Assembly (NCBI RefSeq): GCF_001436755.1
Contig: NZ_AYZD01000018.1
Coordinates: forward strand, 62,001 to 126,000
Reading direction: 5' to 3'
From: Liquorilactobacillus aquaticus DSM 21051
GTDB lineage: Bacteria; Bacillota; Bacilli; Lactobacillales; Lactobacillaceae
DNA: 64,000 nt
The translations under genes and the position numbers were made by a program. Below are positions 18,781 to 27,305 of the stretch, in pieces. The notes beneath the pieces were generated by a model. It ran no database searches. It saw nothing but the letters and a program-made list of their open reading frames with translations, and had not been told where the DNA came from. Each line of letters opens with the position of its first letter. Within the stretch, counting starts at the first letter, position 1.

Positions 18781-19521
18781 CTAACAAGTTATTATCTTAC
18801 CAGTTTCGGCTATATCAACCTCGATCGATTTCGTTGCTGCTTCTTTTGCTTCTTCAAGCAACAGGTTTAAATCCTCTTTTTGTGGAAGATGAGTCAGAAT
18901 AAGCTTTTTCACAGCTGCATCTTTAGCCAGTTTTCCTGATTCAGTAGATGTCATGTGCCATTTGGGTTCTTTTTTTCCAGCGCTGTAGTTTGTATCTGTC
19001 ATTAAAACATCGGCGCCACGCACAAAAGCAGTCAATTCTGGAATATAATCTGTATCTGCCGTAAAAGCAAAGATCTTTTTGTCACTAGTATCCTCTATTT
19101 TAACAGCATAAGCAGTGACTGGATGTTTTGTTTTAAGAAAACTAATTTCAAACGGTCCTAGTAAAAGTTTTTTGCTAGGTTCATATGCTTGTCCAATTGT
19201 TGCCTTGTCCCATGTTAAATCATCAAAATGCTTCTTATCCTGTTTGTGTCCATATATCGGCAAAACTTTTCCATCAATACGTGAATTGTTTAATTGCCAA
19301 TAATACTGTAGAACACCGATGTCAGCGATGTGATCATTATGATAATGTGAAAGTAAAACAGCATCAAGGTCCAATGGATCAAGATGTTTTTCTAAATTTA
19401 ACAACGCCCCACTCCCACAATCAAGCAACAGGTTGTACCCCTTACTTTGAATTAAATAACAACTAGTTGCCTGACCATTATACGGATATCCTCCTAAAAA
19501 ACCTAATATTGTAATTTTCAT
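18781..19521 (-). CDS. Metallo-beta-lactamase-fold hydrolase (YhfI-like)
   Basis: 246-residue MBL-fold hydrolase. The metal site HYHNDH (within LLSHYHNDHIADIG) is followed by later ligand segments KTKHPVTAYAV, AFTADTDY and LTHLP. The opening MKITILGFLGGYPYNGQATSCYLI resembles RNase Z/YhfI-type proteins. The ATG at 19521 has AAGGAG upstream; the longer frame to 19821 overlaps the divergent gene. No signal peptide is seen. Substrate unknown; RNase Z length and exosite features are absent, so a small-molecule or phosphodiester hydrolase is possible. Confidence 0.8.
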   Translation of the reverse strand: MKITILGFLGGYPYNGQATSCYLIQSKGYNLLLDCGSGALLNLEKHLDPLDLDAVLLSHYHNDHIADIGVLQYYWQLNNSRIDGKVLPIYGHKQDKKHFDDLTWDKATIGQAYEPSKKLLLGPFEISFLKTKHPVTAYAVKIEDTSDKKIFAFTADTDYIPELTAFVRGADVLMTDTNYSAGKKEPKWHMTSTESGKLAKDAAVKKLILTHLPQKEDLNLLLEEAKEAATKSIEVDIAETGKIITC

Positions 19522-19618
19522 TATCACTAGCTCCTTTCCATATACTCTTGACCTTTTACTAGTAAAAATTATAACACATGCCTCAGTAAGCGTTATAATC
19601 GATACGGAGGTGTTTGTT

Positions 19619-20098
19619 TTGAAATTATTGAATATGACTTTTGGCTCTGAAGTTGTCCTATCACAGCTACGCAAAAAAATTAAAAACCTTGAATTAGTAC
19701 AATTACATCCTGTTTCAAAAAATGAAAATGATATTCTCTTAGATTTATCTAATGGCAAAAATTCTTTTAATAGCGGTATTTCTTTTGAAATAGTCAGTGG
19801 GATTTTTTCAAAAAAGATCAATCAGTTTTATGTTTTTTCCTATCTCACTCTAAACACTGAGGAGCAGAAAGTTTTTCTGACTCTACTCAACCAATCAAAT
19901 AGCAGCAATATAGTGCTTGCACGTTCACTGAACCACAATTTCAATTTTCTTCTACTATCAACATGGACTAAGCAAGAGGACTTTCTTCTTTGGAGTAATA
20001 CCAGTCCGCTCTTGTTCAGTCAAAAATATTTAAGGAATCCTGCGTATCAAGCACATACAGCTATCTACCAATCCAAAGCTGATTCATTTATGGCTTAG
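19619..20098 (+). CDS. ABM/HmoB-like small protein
   Basis: 159 residues, function uncertain. The C-terminal half (SLNHNFNFLLLSTWTKQEDFLLWSNTSP..) resembles the antibiotic-biosynthesis-monooxygenase ferredoxin-like fold, in which a strand ending in W and an acidic helix are typical; the two-part layout resembles HmoB/TraP proteins. Heme-degrading activity is not shown by any residue I can point to. The TTG at 19619 is chosen because GGAGGTG lies 7 nt upstream; the GTG at 19610 falls inside that ribosome site. Divergent from the metallo-hydrolase. Confidence 0.55.
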   Translation: MKLLNMTFGSEVVLSQLRKKIKNLELVQLHPVSKNENDILLDLSNGKNSFNSGISFEIVSGIFSKKINQFYVFSYLTLNTEEQKVFLTLLNQSNSSNIVLARSLNHNFNFLLLSTWTKQEDFLLWSNTSPLLFSQKYLRNPAYQAHTAIYQSKADSFMA

Positions 20099-20205
20099 TA
20101 ACCATGAACATTGACCGACTCCAAAGAAAACAGTTACAATAGCTATATAATCCATGTTTCAAATCATTTTCTTACAACTACTTTTATTTACTAAGGAGGA
20201 GCCTA

Positions 20206-20763
20206 ATGAAAAAGGAACAAACTGAATTCAGTAACATTCAAAAATTAGACCCGTCGATCATTGTAGAACTTCGGTACGCTACGACTAATAACTTCACGCA
20301 CAAAATAATCTATAACTTCACAACCGCGATTGCAAGAACTGGAACTGCTCAAAAGCTGAGTAAAGCAAGCCAGGCACTGTTTAGGGAGGGATTCCGTTTA
20401 AAAGTGTGGGATGCTTATCGTCCTGTAAGTGCACAAAAAAAATTGTTTGAAGTTTATCCTAATCCTACTTTCGTTGCACCTCCTAACCCTAATTTCAGTC
20501 ATCAAAAAGGTGTGACCTTCGATCTAACTCTTACTGATTTGAACGGTACTGAAATGGAAATGCAAACTGGTTTTGATGATTTTTCCAAATCTGCTAAGCG
20601 TGATAGCTTTCGCACTGCTGAACAGGAAAAAAATTATCAAATTTTAAACCAGGCAATGATTGCTGCCGGATTTGTTGGTTACTCCAATGAATGGTGGGAT
20701 TATCGCGATACTGAGAGTGATCTCTATCAACCGGCAGCAGCTGACCCAAATGACTATCGGTAA
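20206..20763 (+). CDS. VanX-like D-Ala-D-Ala dipeptidase, variant active site
   Basis: M15D family zinc peptidase, 185 residues. VanX-type enzymes hydrolyse D-Ala-D-Ala. The motifs WDAYRPVSAQ and SHQKGVTFD supply His99 and Asp106 with the expected 7-residue spacing. The final motif, usually EWWH, reads EWWD: Glu162 (catalytic base) is kept, but the third zinc ligand is Asp165. ATG follows AAGGAGGAG. No vanH/vanA partner is nearby and no signal peptide is visible, so a cytoplasmic peptidoglycan-dipeptide role is likeliest. Confidence 0.78.
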   Translation: MKKEQTEFSNIQKLDPSIIVELRYATTNNFTHKIIYNFTTAIARTGTAQKLSKASQALFREGFRLKVWDAYRPVSAQKKLFEVYPNPTFVAPPNPNFSHQKGVTFDLTLTDLNGTEMEMQTGFDDFSKSAKRDSFRTAEQEKNYQILNQAMIAAGFVGYSNEWWDYRDTESDLYQPAAADPNDYR

Positions 20764-20912
20764 CCATTTCTGAGTTGCTTACTCATCAATATTTTTTCAT
20801 TAATAACACATCAAAAAGAATACTTTTTCAATTTTAATTCAACTAATTAGGAGTATTCCAGTAGCTTTTAAACTTTTAGAATATGTTGATCCAATGTAAC
20901 ACTGGATTAAAA

Positions 20913-20952
20913 AATGGGGCTAAGTCAAACATTAGTTTGAGCTAGTCCCATT
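20913..20952. terminator. Bidirectional terminator between vanX-like gene and nrdG
   Basis: 18-nt arms (AATGGGGCTA.. with ..TAGTCCCATT; minor mismatches) around a 4-nt loop, between convergent genes. Confidence 0.75.
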
Positions 20953-21032
20953 GTCTTGTTCTGCAACGTCTGTATCATGTTCTGGTAGTAATCAATCTTT
21001 TCAGTAAATAAACCATTAAATTGTTCTGTATC

Positions 21033-21623
21033 TCATCGTAATAGTTTATCCCACAGTATAACTTTACCTGCCTTCAAGGAGCGTTGAACATCAATTATTC
21101 TTTGATTGGAACTTCCTCTAAATTGAAGGGTTAAATCTTTTTTAGGTAACTCAAAACGTCCATCCACCAGAATATCAATTTTAGACAGAAGCTCTAACTT
21201 ATCTTCAGAATCTCTCAGCAATTCATCCCAACGATACCCACTCCAAGACCAGACGTCTTTGGTATTACCATACTCCGCATGCATGCGATCAACTAAGCGC
21301 AGACATACTTGCGTGTTAAGGAAAGGTTCACCACCTAAAAGTGTGAGGCCTTGGCAATAATCCTCACCTAAGTCTTTAATAATAGTGTCTTCTAAACTTT
21401 TCGTATAAGGTGTTCCATAATGAAAACTCTGCGCAACTTTATTGTAGCAACCCGGGCAAGCGAACTTACATCCACTAACATAGATACTGCATCTTACACC
21501 TTCACCATCTACAAAATTAAATGGTTTATAATCTGCAATGTACTCTTGGCTTAAATCTCTAGCAAGCCATTCTTCCGGTTTAGGATCGCGAGGCTTGCGC
21601 TCTTTTTTTATTCTATTCTGCAT
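21033..21623 (-). CDS. nrdG: Anaerobic ribonucleotide reductase activating protein NrdG
   Basis: Radical-SAM enzyme that installs the glycyl radical on NrdD. The 196-residue product contains the iron-sulfur motif CKFACPGC (CxxxCxxC) and the SAM-binding LTLLGGEPFLN. I choose ATG 21623 (MQNRIKKERK); longer frames extend inside nrdD. It overlaps the nrdD stop by 11 nt, so the pair is translationally coupled, as expected for enzyme and activase. Confidence 0.95.
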   Translation of the reverse strand: MQNRIKKERKPRDPKPEEWLARDLSQEYIADYKPFNFVDGEGVRCSIYVSGCKFACPGCYNKVAQSFHYGTPYTKSLEDTIIKDLGEDYCQGLTLLGGEPFLNTQVCLRLVDRMHAEYGNTKDVWSWSGYRWDELLRDSEDKLELLSKIDILVDGRFELPKKDLTLQFRGSSNQRIIDVQRSLKAGKVILWDKLLR

Positions 21624-23784
21624 TTTGATCCATCCCATTGAACATATTCTTAGCTCTTGAAGCAATTTCAACGTGACGTCCATGAACCATTGGACGTTGT
21701 AATGGATTACCTAGATATCCGCACGTCCTTTTGACACAATCACAACTCTTTGGATCATGATTACCACAGTCTGGGCACTCAAAACCACGTTCTGTTGCCT
21801 TAAACTCACCTTGAAAACCGCATTTATAACAATGATCGATCGGTGTATTCGTACCTAGATAACCAACCTTATCATAAGCCCAATCCCATACTGCTTCTAA
21901 AGCTTTGGGATTTTGACGTAAGTTAGGATACTCGCAGTAATGAATGAATCCGCCGGAACTATACTTAGGATATGCCATCTCAAAAGCTAATTTTTCAAAC
22001 GGAGATGGATGTTTACGGACATCATAATGGAAACTATTAGTATAGTAATCCTTTGCTGTGATATCTGCTACTTTACCAAATTTTTTGCGGTCTGCAACAC
22101 AAAAGCGATCAGTCAAAGATTCGCTAGGTGTTCCATAAACGCTAAAATGATAATCGTACTCATCTGACCATTTTTCACAATTTTCTTTCAATGCTTTGAC
22201 AATCGATAGCGTAAAATCATGTGCTTCTTTATTTTGCTCCCAATTCGATCCGTAAAAAGAAGTACCAACCTCATATAGTCCAATGTAGCCAAGTGAGACC
22301 GTCGCACGACGATGCTTAAAGAGTTCATCAACATTGTCTTCTGGACTCAGTCGTTTCCCGAAAGCTCCGTATTGATACAAGATAGGAGCATTCTCTGGAA
22401 TAGCTTGCTTGACCCGATTAACCTTAAAAACAAGGGCCTCTTTACAGACTTGCATCCGCTCATTAAAAATTTCCCAAAATAACTTTTTATTTCCATGCGC
22501 CTGTAAAGCAATACGCGGCAAATTAACAGTAACAACACCAAGGTTCATCCGCCCTGAATTTACTTCTTCACCCTCGGTATTCTTCCATCCCTGCAAAAAG
22601 CTGCGGCATCCCATAGGAGCCTTAAAACTTCCAGTTAGAGTTTTAATTTTATCGTACATTAAAATATCAGGGTACATCCGCTTAGTAGCGCACTCAACTG
22701 CCAGTTGTTTAATATCATAATTTGGATCATTCGATCTAAGGTTTAACCCTTTTTTCAATGTAAATACTAACTTAGGAAAAATTGCTGTCCGTTTCTCACG
22801 GCCTAAGCCTTGAATCCGAATACGCAAGATCGATCGTTGAATCTCACGTTCAATCCAGGTCGTTCCCAAACCAAACCCCAAAGTTGTGAAGGGTGTCTGT
22901 CCCTGTGATGAAAACAACGTATTGATTTCATACTCCAGTCCCTGCATTGCGTCAAAAATATCTTTTTTTGTACGCTTTTTTGCAAACTCTTTTCGCTTAT
23001 CATCATCGTCAATATATTCTTCAGCATCCTTCAAATGCTTATCATAATTGCGCATTGCAAAGGGAGCAAGCAATTCATCTACCCGATCTGCAGAACATCC
23101 GCCATATTGGCTAGATGCCACATTAGCAATAATCTGTGCCATTTGTGCAGTCGCAGTCTGAATAGAATGTGGGCTTTCAACTTCGGCATTACCAATTTTA
23201 AATCCATTTGTCAGCATTTCCTTGAAATCTATCAAACAGCAATTCGTCATCGGGCTCCAAGGAGTGTAATCCAAATCATGATAATGAATATCTCCACGCA
23301 AATGTGCTTTTGCAATATGCTCTGGCATCATTCGTAAACCAAGTGTCTTGCCAACTGTTCCTGCAGTTAGGTCACGTTGGGTGTTAAAGACATTACTATC
23401 CTTATTCGCATTCTCATGTACCAAACTCGGGTCCTTGGCTTGTAATCTCTGCAAACGCTTAGTCGGATCCGTTTGTTCTTCCCATTGGACCGTGCGTTCC
23501 TTATGAACAGCTATGTACTTTATAGCTTCCTCATGAAAGCCCAAATCATTCAACGCAACTATAAAGGCACGGTGAACATTATCCGCATTTGTCTCTGTTT
23601 TGTCTTCAAGCTGCTTTAAAATTGCATTAAGCAAAGGCTGTATCTCAGCACTTAAACCTAGCTGATCAAGAACTAATTCAAGCTTGTAAACAGCAAACGG
23701 CATCTTGTATCCATCCCGTTTAATAAAAAGTGTCGGGATTCTTGTTAAATTTTTTGTATTTATTTTGGTTTCTGTCGTTGCCAT
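21613..23784 (-). CDS. nrdD: Anaerobic ribonucleoside-triphosphate reductase NrdD
   Basis: Oxygen-sensitive class III enzyme making dNTPs. The 723 residues start with an ATP-cone (IPTLFIKRDGYKMPFAVYKLELVL) for allosteric control. The C-terminal zinc ribbon has CYKCGFQG and CPDCGNHDPKSCDC, followed by RTCGYLGNP, in which Gly689 is the radical site. ATG follows AGGGGG. The promoter carries two NrdR-type boxes (23842-23888). It indicates DNA synthesis under anaerobic growth. Confidence 0.97.
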   Translation of the reverse strand: MATTETKINTKNLTRIPTLFIKRDGYKMPFAVYKLELVLDQLGLSAEIQPLLNAILKQLEDKTETNADNVHRAFIVALNDLGFHEEAIKYIAVHKERTVQWEEQTDPTKRLQRLQAKDPSLVHENANKDSNVFNTQRDLTAGTVGKTLGLRMMPEHIAKAHLRGDIHYHDLDYTPWSPMTNCCLIDFKEMLTNGFKIGNAEVESPHSIQTATAQMAQIIANVASSQYGGCSADRVDELLAPFAMRNYDKHLKDAEEYIDDDDKRKEFAKKRTKKDIFDAMQGLEYEINTLFSSQGQTPFTTLGFGLGTTWIEREIQRSILRIRIQGLGREKRTAIFPKLVFTLKKGLNLRSNDPNYDIKQLAVECATKRMYPDILMYDKIKTLTGSFKAPMGCRSFLQGWKNTEGEEVNSGRMNLGVVTVNLPRIALQAHGNKKLFWEIFNERMQVCKEALVFKVNRVKQAIPENAPILYQYGAFGKRLSPEDNVDELFKHRRATVSLGYIGLYEVGTSFYGSNWEQNKEAHDFTLSIVKALKENCEKWSDEYDYHFSVYGTPSESLTDRFCVADRKKFGKVADITAKDYYTNSFHYDVRKHPSPFEKLAFEMAYPKYSSGGFIHYCEYPNLRQNPKALEAVWDWAYDKVGYLGTNTPIDHCYKCGFQGEFKATERGFECPDCGNHDPKSCDCVKRTCGYLGNPLQRPMVHGRHVEIASRAKNMFNGMDQNAE

Positions 23785-23817
23785 TACTAATTCCCCCTGT
23801 TTCTTTCTTCTGTATAT

Positions 23818-23846
23818 ATTCTATTACTTTAAGCCCCTAAATACAA
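23818..23846 (-). promoter_or_regulatory. nrdDG promoter
   Basis: TTGTAT (23846-23841), 17-nt spacer, TAGAAT (23823-23818). The -35 overlaps the proximal NrdR box. Confidence 0.65.
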
Positions 23847-23888
23847 TCTATTGTGTGCTTTTTAAAACTGATGCCTATATATTGTGTA
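23842..23888 (-). promoter_or_regulatory. Pair of NrdR-type boxes
   Basis: Minus-strand ACACAATAGATTGTA (proximal, 23842-23856) and TACACAATATATAGGC (distal, 23873-23888) resemble the NrdR box ACACWATATMTTGTGT. Their start points are 31 bp apart, three helical turns, the arrangement known for NrdR. Repression of nrdDG by NrdR is inferred; nrdR itself is not in the window. Confidence 0.75.
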
Positions 23889-24000
23889 AAACTCACCAAG
23901 CAAAAAGCCACTTCCCACGCTATTTCTACCTCTAAAAAAGTTTTTTCTCATTTTTTTAGCCAGATCTTAAAAAACTATATATAGCGTCTGCTCATTTATA

Positions 24001-24043
24001 TTGTAGTTTTAAACAGTTGCGTTATAATTAGAATATTCTAATT
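24001..24043 (+). promoter_or_regulatory. ywlG promoter overlapped by an 18-bp palindrome
   Basis: TTGTAG (24001-24006), 16-nt spacer, TATAAT (24023-24028). The perfect palindrome AATTAGAATATTCTAATT (24026-24043) overlaps the -10 and transcription start, just before the AAGGAAGG ribosome site: a position suited to a repressor operator. The binding protein is unknown. Confidence 0.5.
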
Positions 24044-24059
24044 AAGGAAGGTAAAATTA

Positions 24060-24635
24060 ATGGTCGAAGATTTAAATGATATAGCAACACATGTAAAGCA
24101 AGGATTAACAGAACTATTAAAAGTTGCTGACCTTGACCCCGAGGATATTGTTGTTTTAGGCTGCAGCACTAGTGAGATCCAGGGAGAAAAAATCGGGAAG
24201 AATTCAAATCTCGCTATTGGTCGAACCGTCATAAAAACTGCTCTGTCTGTTCTAAAACCTCTAAAACTACATCTTGCAGTTCAAGGCTGTGAGCATCTCA
24301 ACCGCGCATTGATAATTGAGCGTACCGTTGCCAAACAGCACGGTTTTGAGCAAGTTACCGTTTACCCATCTCTTCATGCCGGTGGTGCGGCACAGGTAGC
24401 TGCATTTGAGGCCTTTGATAAACCTGTTGAGATTGAACATGTTATCGCCCAAGCCGGGATGGATATTGGTGACACATCTATTGGAATGCATGTTAAATTT
24501 GTCCAGATACCGGTCAGAACTTCTATTAAAGAAATTGGTGGCGCGCATACGACTTTCTTGCGAAGCCGACCAAAATTAATTGGTGGTCAACGCGCACAAT
24601 ATGAGTGGCATGCTCCTAAAAACGATTTAAGATAA
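24060..24635 (+). CDS. ywlG: UPF0340 family protein YwlG
   Basis: 191 residues matching the conserved TIGR01440/YwlG family of unknown function. Recognisable segments are VVLGCSTSEIQGEKIGKNSN, LAVQGCEHLNRALIIER and the glycine-rich HAGGAAQVAAFEAF. Length and ends agree with the family. ATG follows AAGGAAGG. A single-gene unit, divergent from nrdD and convergent with tsaE. No function should be assigned. Confidence 0.88.
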   Translation: MVEDLNDIATHVKQGLTELLKVADLDPEDIVVLGCSTSEIQGEKIGKNSNLAIGRTVIKTALSVLKPLKLHLAVQGCEHLNRALIIERTVAKQHGFEQVTVYPSLHAGGAAQVAAFEAFDKPVEIEHVIAQAGMDIGDTSIGMHVKFVQIPVRTSIKEIGGAHTTFLRSRPKLIGGQRAQYEWHAPKNDLR

Positions 24636-24650
24636 TATCGCGCAAAAAAT

Positions 24651-24744
24651 AGTACCCTGTAATTTGAAGATTACCGCGCCCCCCCATGAAGTAGATTTAA
24701 CTTTTGGAGGAACACCGCAGAATTCAAATTTCTACAGAGTACCT
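24651..24744. terminator. Long-arm hairpin between ywlG and tsaE
   Basis: Outer arms (AGTACCCTGTAATTTGAA at 24651-24668; complementary arm 24723-24744, bulged) enclose about 54 nt that include a C7 run and a GGAGG tract. T or A runs lie on both sides, so it can stop transcription from both convergent genes. Confidence 0.6.
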
Positions 24745-24797
24745 TTTTTGTAAATTGACAATTATTATCTTTTTAAAGACATACTTCCACAAATTCC

Positions 24798-25280
24798 TTA
24801 GTGCTGATCAGAATTAGTCCATTTTTCACCCAACAATGATATAACGTTCTCAAAGTGGTCTCCCTTTGCCTTGAACTTCAAAATACGCCGCTGATCATCT
24901 TGTTCATCTTTTACGATCTGAACCTGCAAATGTTCTTGTGGTATTTCATCTTGAACAAATTCAGACCATTCAATAACACTTACTCCACCGCCATTAAAAT
25001 ATTCCTCTAGCCCAAGATCATCACCGCCAACACCCTCAAGGCGATAAACATCCATATGAAAAAGCGGTAACCTTCCTTGATGATACTCCCTGATCAAGTT
25101 AAAAGTTGGGCTCTTAACGTTGTTTTTGATTCCTAAACCTATTGCCAGTCCTTTTGTGAAAGTAGTTTTTCCAGCCCCTAAATCGCCATCCAGTAAGATA
25201 ACATCATTCGGCTTGATGTAAACAGCCAACATTTGTGCAATCTGCTTCGTTTCAGCAGCAGTATTGACTATAATCTCCAT
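24798..25280 (-). CDS. tsaE: tRNA threonylcarbamoyladenosine biosynthesis ATPase TsaE
   Basis: ATPase partner of TsaB/TsaD in making t6A37 on ANN-decoding tRNAs. The 160 residues contain Walker [14 protein letters not shown] (near residue 33), the switch-like [11 protein letters not shown] and MDVYRLEG, and EWSEFV, all typical. ATG follows AGGGGTG. Third gene of the ung-pta-tsaE run common in lactobacilli. Confidence 0.93.
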   Translation of the reverse strand: MEIIVNTAAETKQIAQMLAVYIKPNDVILLDGDLGAGKTTFTKGLAIGLGIKNNVKSPTFNLIREYHQGRLPLFHMDVYRLEGVGGDDLGLEEYFNGGGVSVIEWSEFVQDEIPQEHLQVQIVKDEQDDQRRILKFKAKGDHFENVISLLGEKWTNSDQH

Positions 25281-25434
25281 TCAAACACCCCTTTTATTGA
25301 TCAAAAAATCGCCTTGATCAATTATACAATATTTGCTCAGAGAATAAGCACCAAAAAAGACTTTTGACTTAGAACTTGGACTGAGACTAGAGAGTTAAAC
25401 CTGACGAAGCCTTAATTTTTATCCTTAATCATTT

Positions 25435-26415
25435 TTAATTAGTCGCTTGCAGAGCTGTAATAATCGCTACTTTATATACATCTTCTTCATTCGCCCCACG
25501 CGATAAATCTGATACCGGTTTATTCAAGCCTTGCAGAATTGGACCGATCGCCTCAAAATTTCCTAATCGCTGTGCAATTTTATATCCGATGTTTCCAGCC
25601 TCTAATTCTGGAAATACAAAGACATTGCTCTGACCTGCCACTTTTGACTTTGGCGCTTTATGTTGCCCCACAGATGGAACAAATGCTGCATCGAATTGCA
25701 ATTCACCATCAATATTCTCGTTTGGTGCCAACTTTTGTGCGATTTTGGTTGCCTCAGCTACTTTTTCTACTTCAGTTGATTTAGCAGAACCTTGGGTTGA
25801 AAAACTGAGGAGCGCTACCTTAGGATCAATATCGAAAAGGCGTGCTGTTTTAGTACTTGCGACTGCAATCTCAGCTAGCTCTTGAGCCCCAGGATTGATA
25901 TTAATTGCACAATCAGCAAACAGATATTTCTCTTCTCCACGTGTCATTATGAAAGCACCGCTTGTTCGACTGATACCAGGTTTTGTTTTTATTATTTGCA
26001 AAGCGGGTCTTACAGTATCACCAGTCGGATGAACGGCTCCTGAAACAAGTCCATCTGCAAGATCCATGTAAACAAACATTGTTCCAAAATAGTTTGCATC
26101 TTTCAGCATTTTATATGCTTGTTCTTCAGTATTTTTACCCTTACGTCTTGCAACAAAGGCTTTGACCATTTCTTCAAATTTTTCAACTGGATAGTTTTCT
26201 GGATCAACAATAGTCACTGAATCTGGAATCATTTGCCCTATTCCAGCCGCTACTTTTTTGACTTCATCCACCGTTCCAAGGATAATTGGCCGAACTAAGC
26301 CATCTTTAGCCAAACGAATAGCTGCTCCAACTACTCGTTCATCATTTCCTTCTGGAAAAACAATTTTTTTGTCTTCTCCCTTAATCTTGGCAATTAAACT
26401 TTCAAATAGATCCAT
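25435..26415 (-). CDS. pta: Phosphate acetyltransferase Pta
   Basis: Interconverts acetyl-CoA and acetyl phosphate. The 326-residue short-form enzyme starts MDLFESLIAKIKGEDKKIVF and contains family motifs VSGAVHPTGDTVRPALQIIK, INPGAQELAEIA and ALLSFSTQGSAKS near the CoA pocket. I choose ATG 26415 (GGAGG 8 nt upstream); five in-frame residues further upstream are not family-like. Acetate kinase is outside the window. It lies 35 nt after ung, in the same direction. Confidence 0.94.
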   Translation of the reverse strand: MDLFESLIAKIKGEDKKIVFPEGNDERVVGAAIRLAKDGLVRPIILGTVDEVKKVAAGIGQMIPDSVTIVDPENYPVEKFEEMVKAFVARRKGKNTEEQAYKMLKDANYFGTMFVYMDLADGLVSGAVHPTGDTVRPALQIIKTKPGISRTSGAFIMTRGEEKYLFADCAININPGAQELAEIAVASTKTARLFDIDPKVALLSFSTQGSAKSTEVEKVAEATKIAQKLAPNENIDGELQFDAAFVPSVGQHKAPKSKVAGQSNVFVFPELEAGNIGYKIAQRLGNFEAIGPILQGLNKPVSDLSRGANEEDVYKVAIITALQATN

Positions 26416-26450
26416 AATACACGCCTCCAATAAATTTTTATACTCTGATG

Positions 26451-27140
26451 TTAACTTCTATTAACTTCCTCTGGCAACTGCCAATCAATTGGTTCTTCAC
26501 CCATTGCGACTAAAGCTGCATTCGTTTTAGAAAAAGGCTTTGACCCAAAAAAACCACGGTGAGCCGATAAGGGACTTGGATGAGCAGATTGCAGCACAAT
26601 ATTTTTGTTAGTATCAATCAATTTTATTTTGTCTCGCGCTGATTTTCCCCACAGAATGAACACTACAGGACGCGAACGCTCAGACAACTTTTTTATTGCA
26701 GCATCTGTCAGTTGCTCCCAACCTTTGCCTCGATGTGAGAACGCCTGCCCATTTCTCACTGTTAAAACAGTATTCAGCAACAAAACCCCTTGTTTGGCCC
26801 ACTTTTCCAAATAACCGTGTTTAACAGGCTTGATTCCTAAATCGCTCTGCAACTCTTTATAAATATTTGCGAGGGATGGCGGAATTCTCACTCCCGGCAA
26901 TACTGAAAAGCTGCATCCATGCGCCTGATTAGGTCCATGATAAGGATCTTGCCCTAAAATGCATACTTTAACTTTTGAAAAGGGCGTCCATTCAAAAGCT
27001 TCAAAAATATGATACATATCTGGATGAATAAGTTGTGTTGTGTATTCTTCTTTTAAAAAGTCATGCAGCTTTAAGTAATATGCCTTTTCGAATTCAGGTC
27101 CTAGAACATCTTGCCAATCATTTTTAATAAGCGTTTTCAT
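26451..27140 (-). CDS. ung: Uracil-DNA glycosylase
   Basis: Removes uracil from DNA as the first step of base-excision repair. The 229 residues contain the water-activating [13 protein letters not shown] motif, the uracil-pocket segment LLNTVLTVR and the [13 protein letters not shown] minor-groove loop. ATG 27140 has GAGGTG upstream. First gene of the ung-pta-tsaE cluster, divergent from the HAD hydrolase. Confidence 0.96.
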   Translation of the reverse strand: MKTLIKNDWQDVLGPEFEKAYYLKLHDFLKEEYTTQLIHPDMYHIFEAFEWTPFSKVKVCILGQDPYHGPNQAHGCSFSVLPGVRIPPSLANIYKELQSDLGIKPVKHGYLEKWAKQGVLLLNTVLTVRNGQAFSHRGKGWEQLTDAAIKKLSERSRPVVFILWGKSARDKIKLIDTNKNIVLQSAHPSPLSAHRGFFGSKPFSKTNAALVAMGEEPIDWQLPEEVNRS

Positions 27141-27305
27141 TATCGACACCTCGCACATATTTTACCATATTTTAAATATTCTTTTTACTATTATCTGTAA
27201 TTAACAGAAAATAGTTTATTCTCTAGATCAATCGACTTACTAAAAAAAATAAGTTTTTCATGGTAGAATACAGGTAAATATGTACAATTAAGTGGAGGAA
27301 ACGTT

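Noticed and set aside
24651-24744. Degenerate T-box leader
   Set aside because: The GGTGG-ACCGCG antiterminator motif is not complete, no specifier stem is visible, and no aminoacyl-tRNA or amino-acid gene follows.
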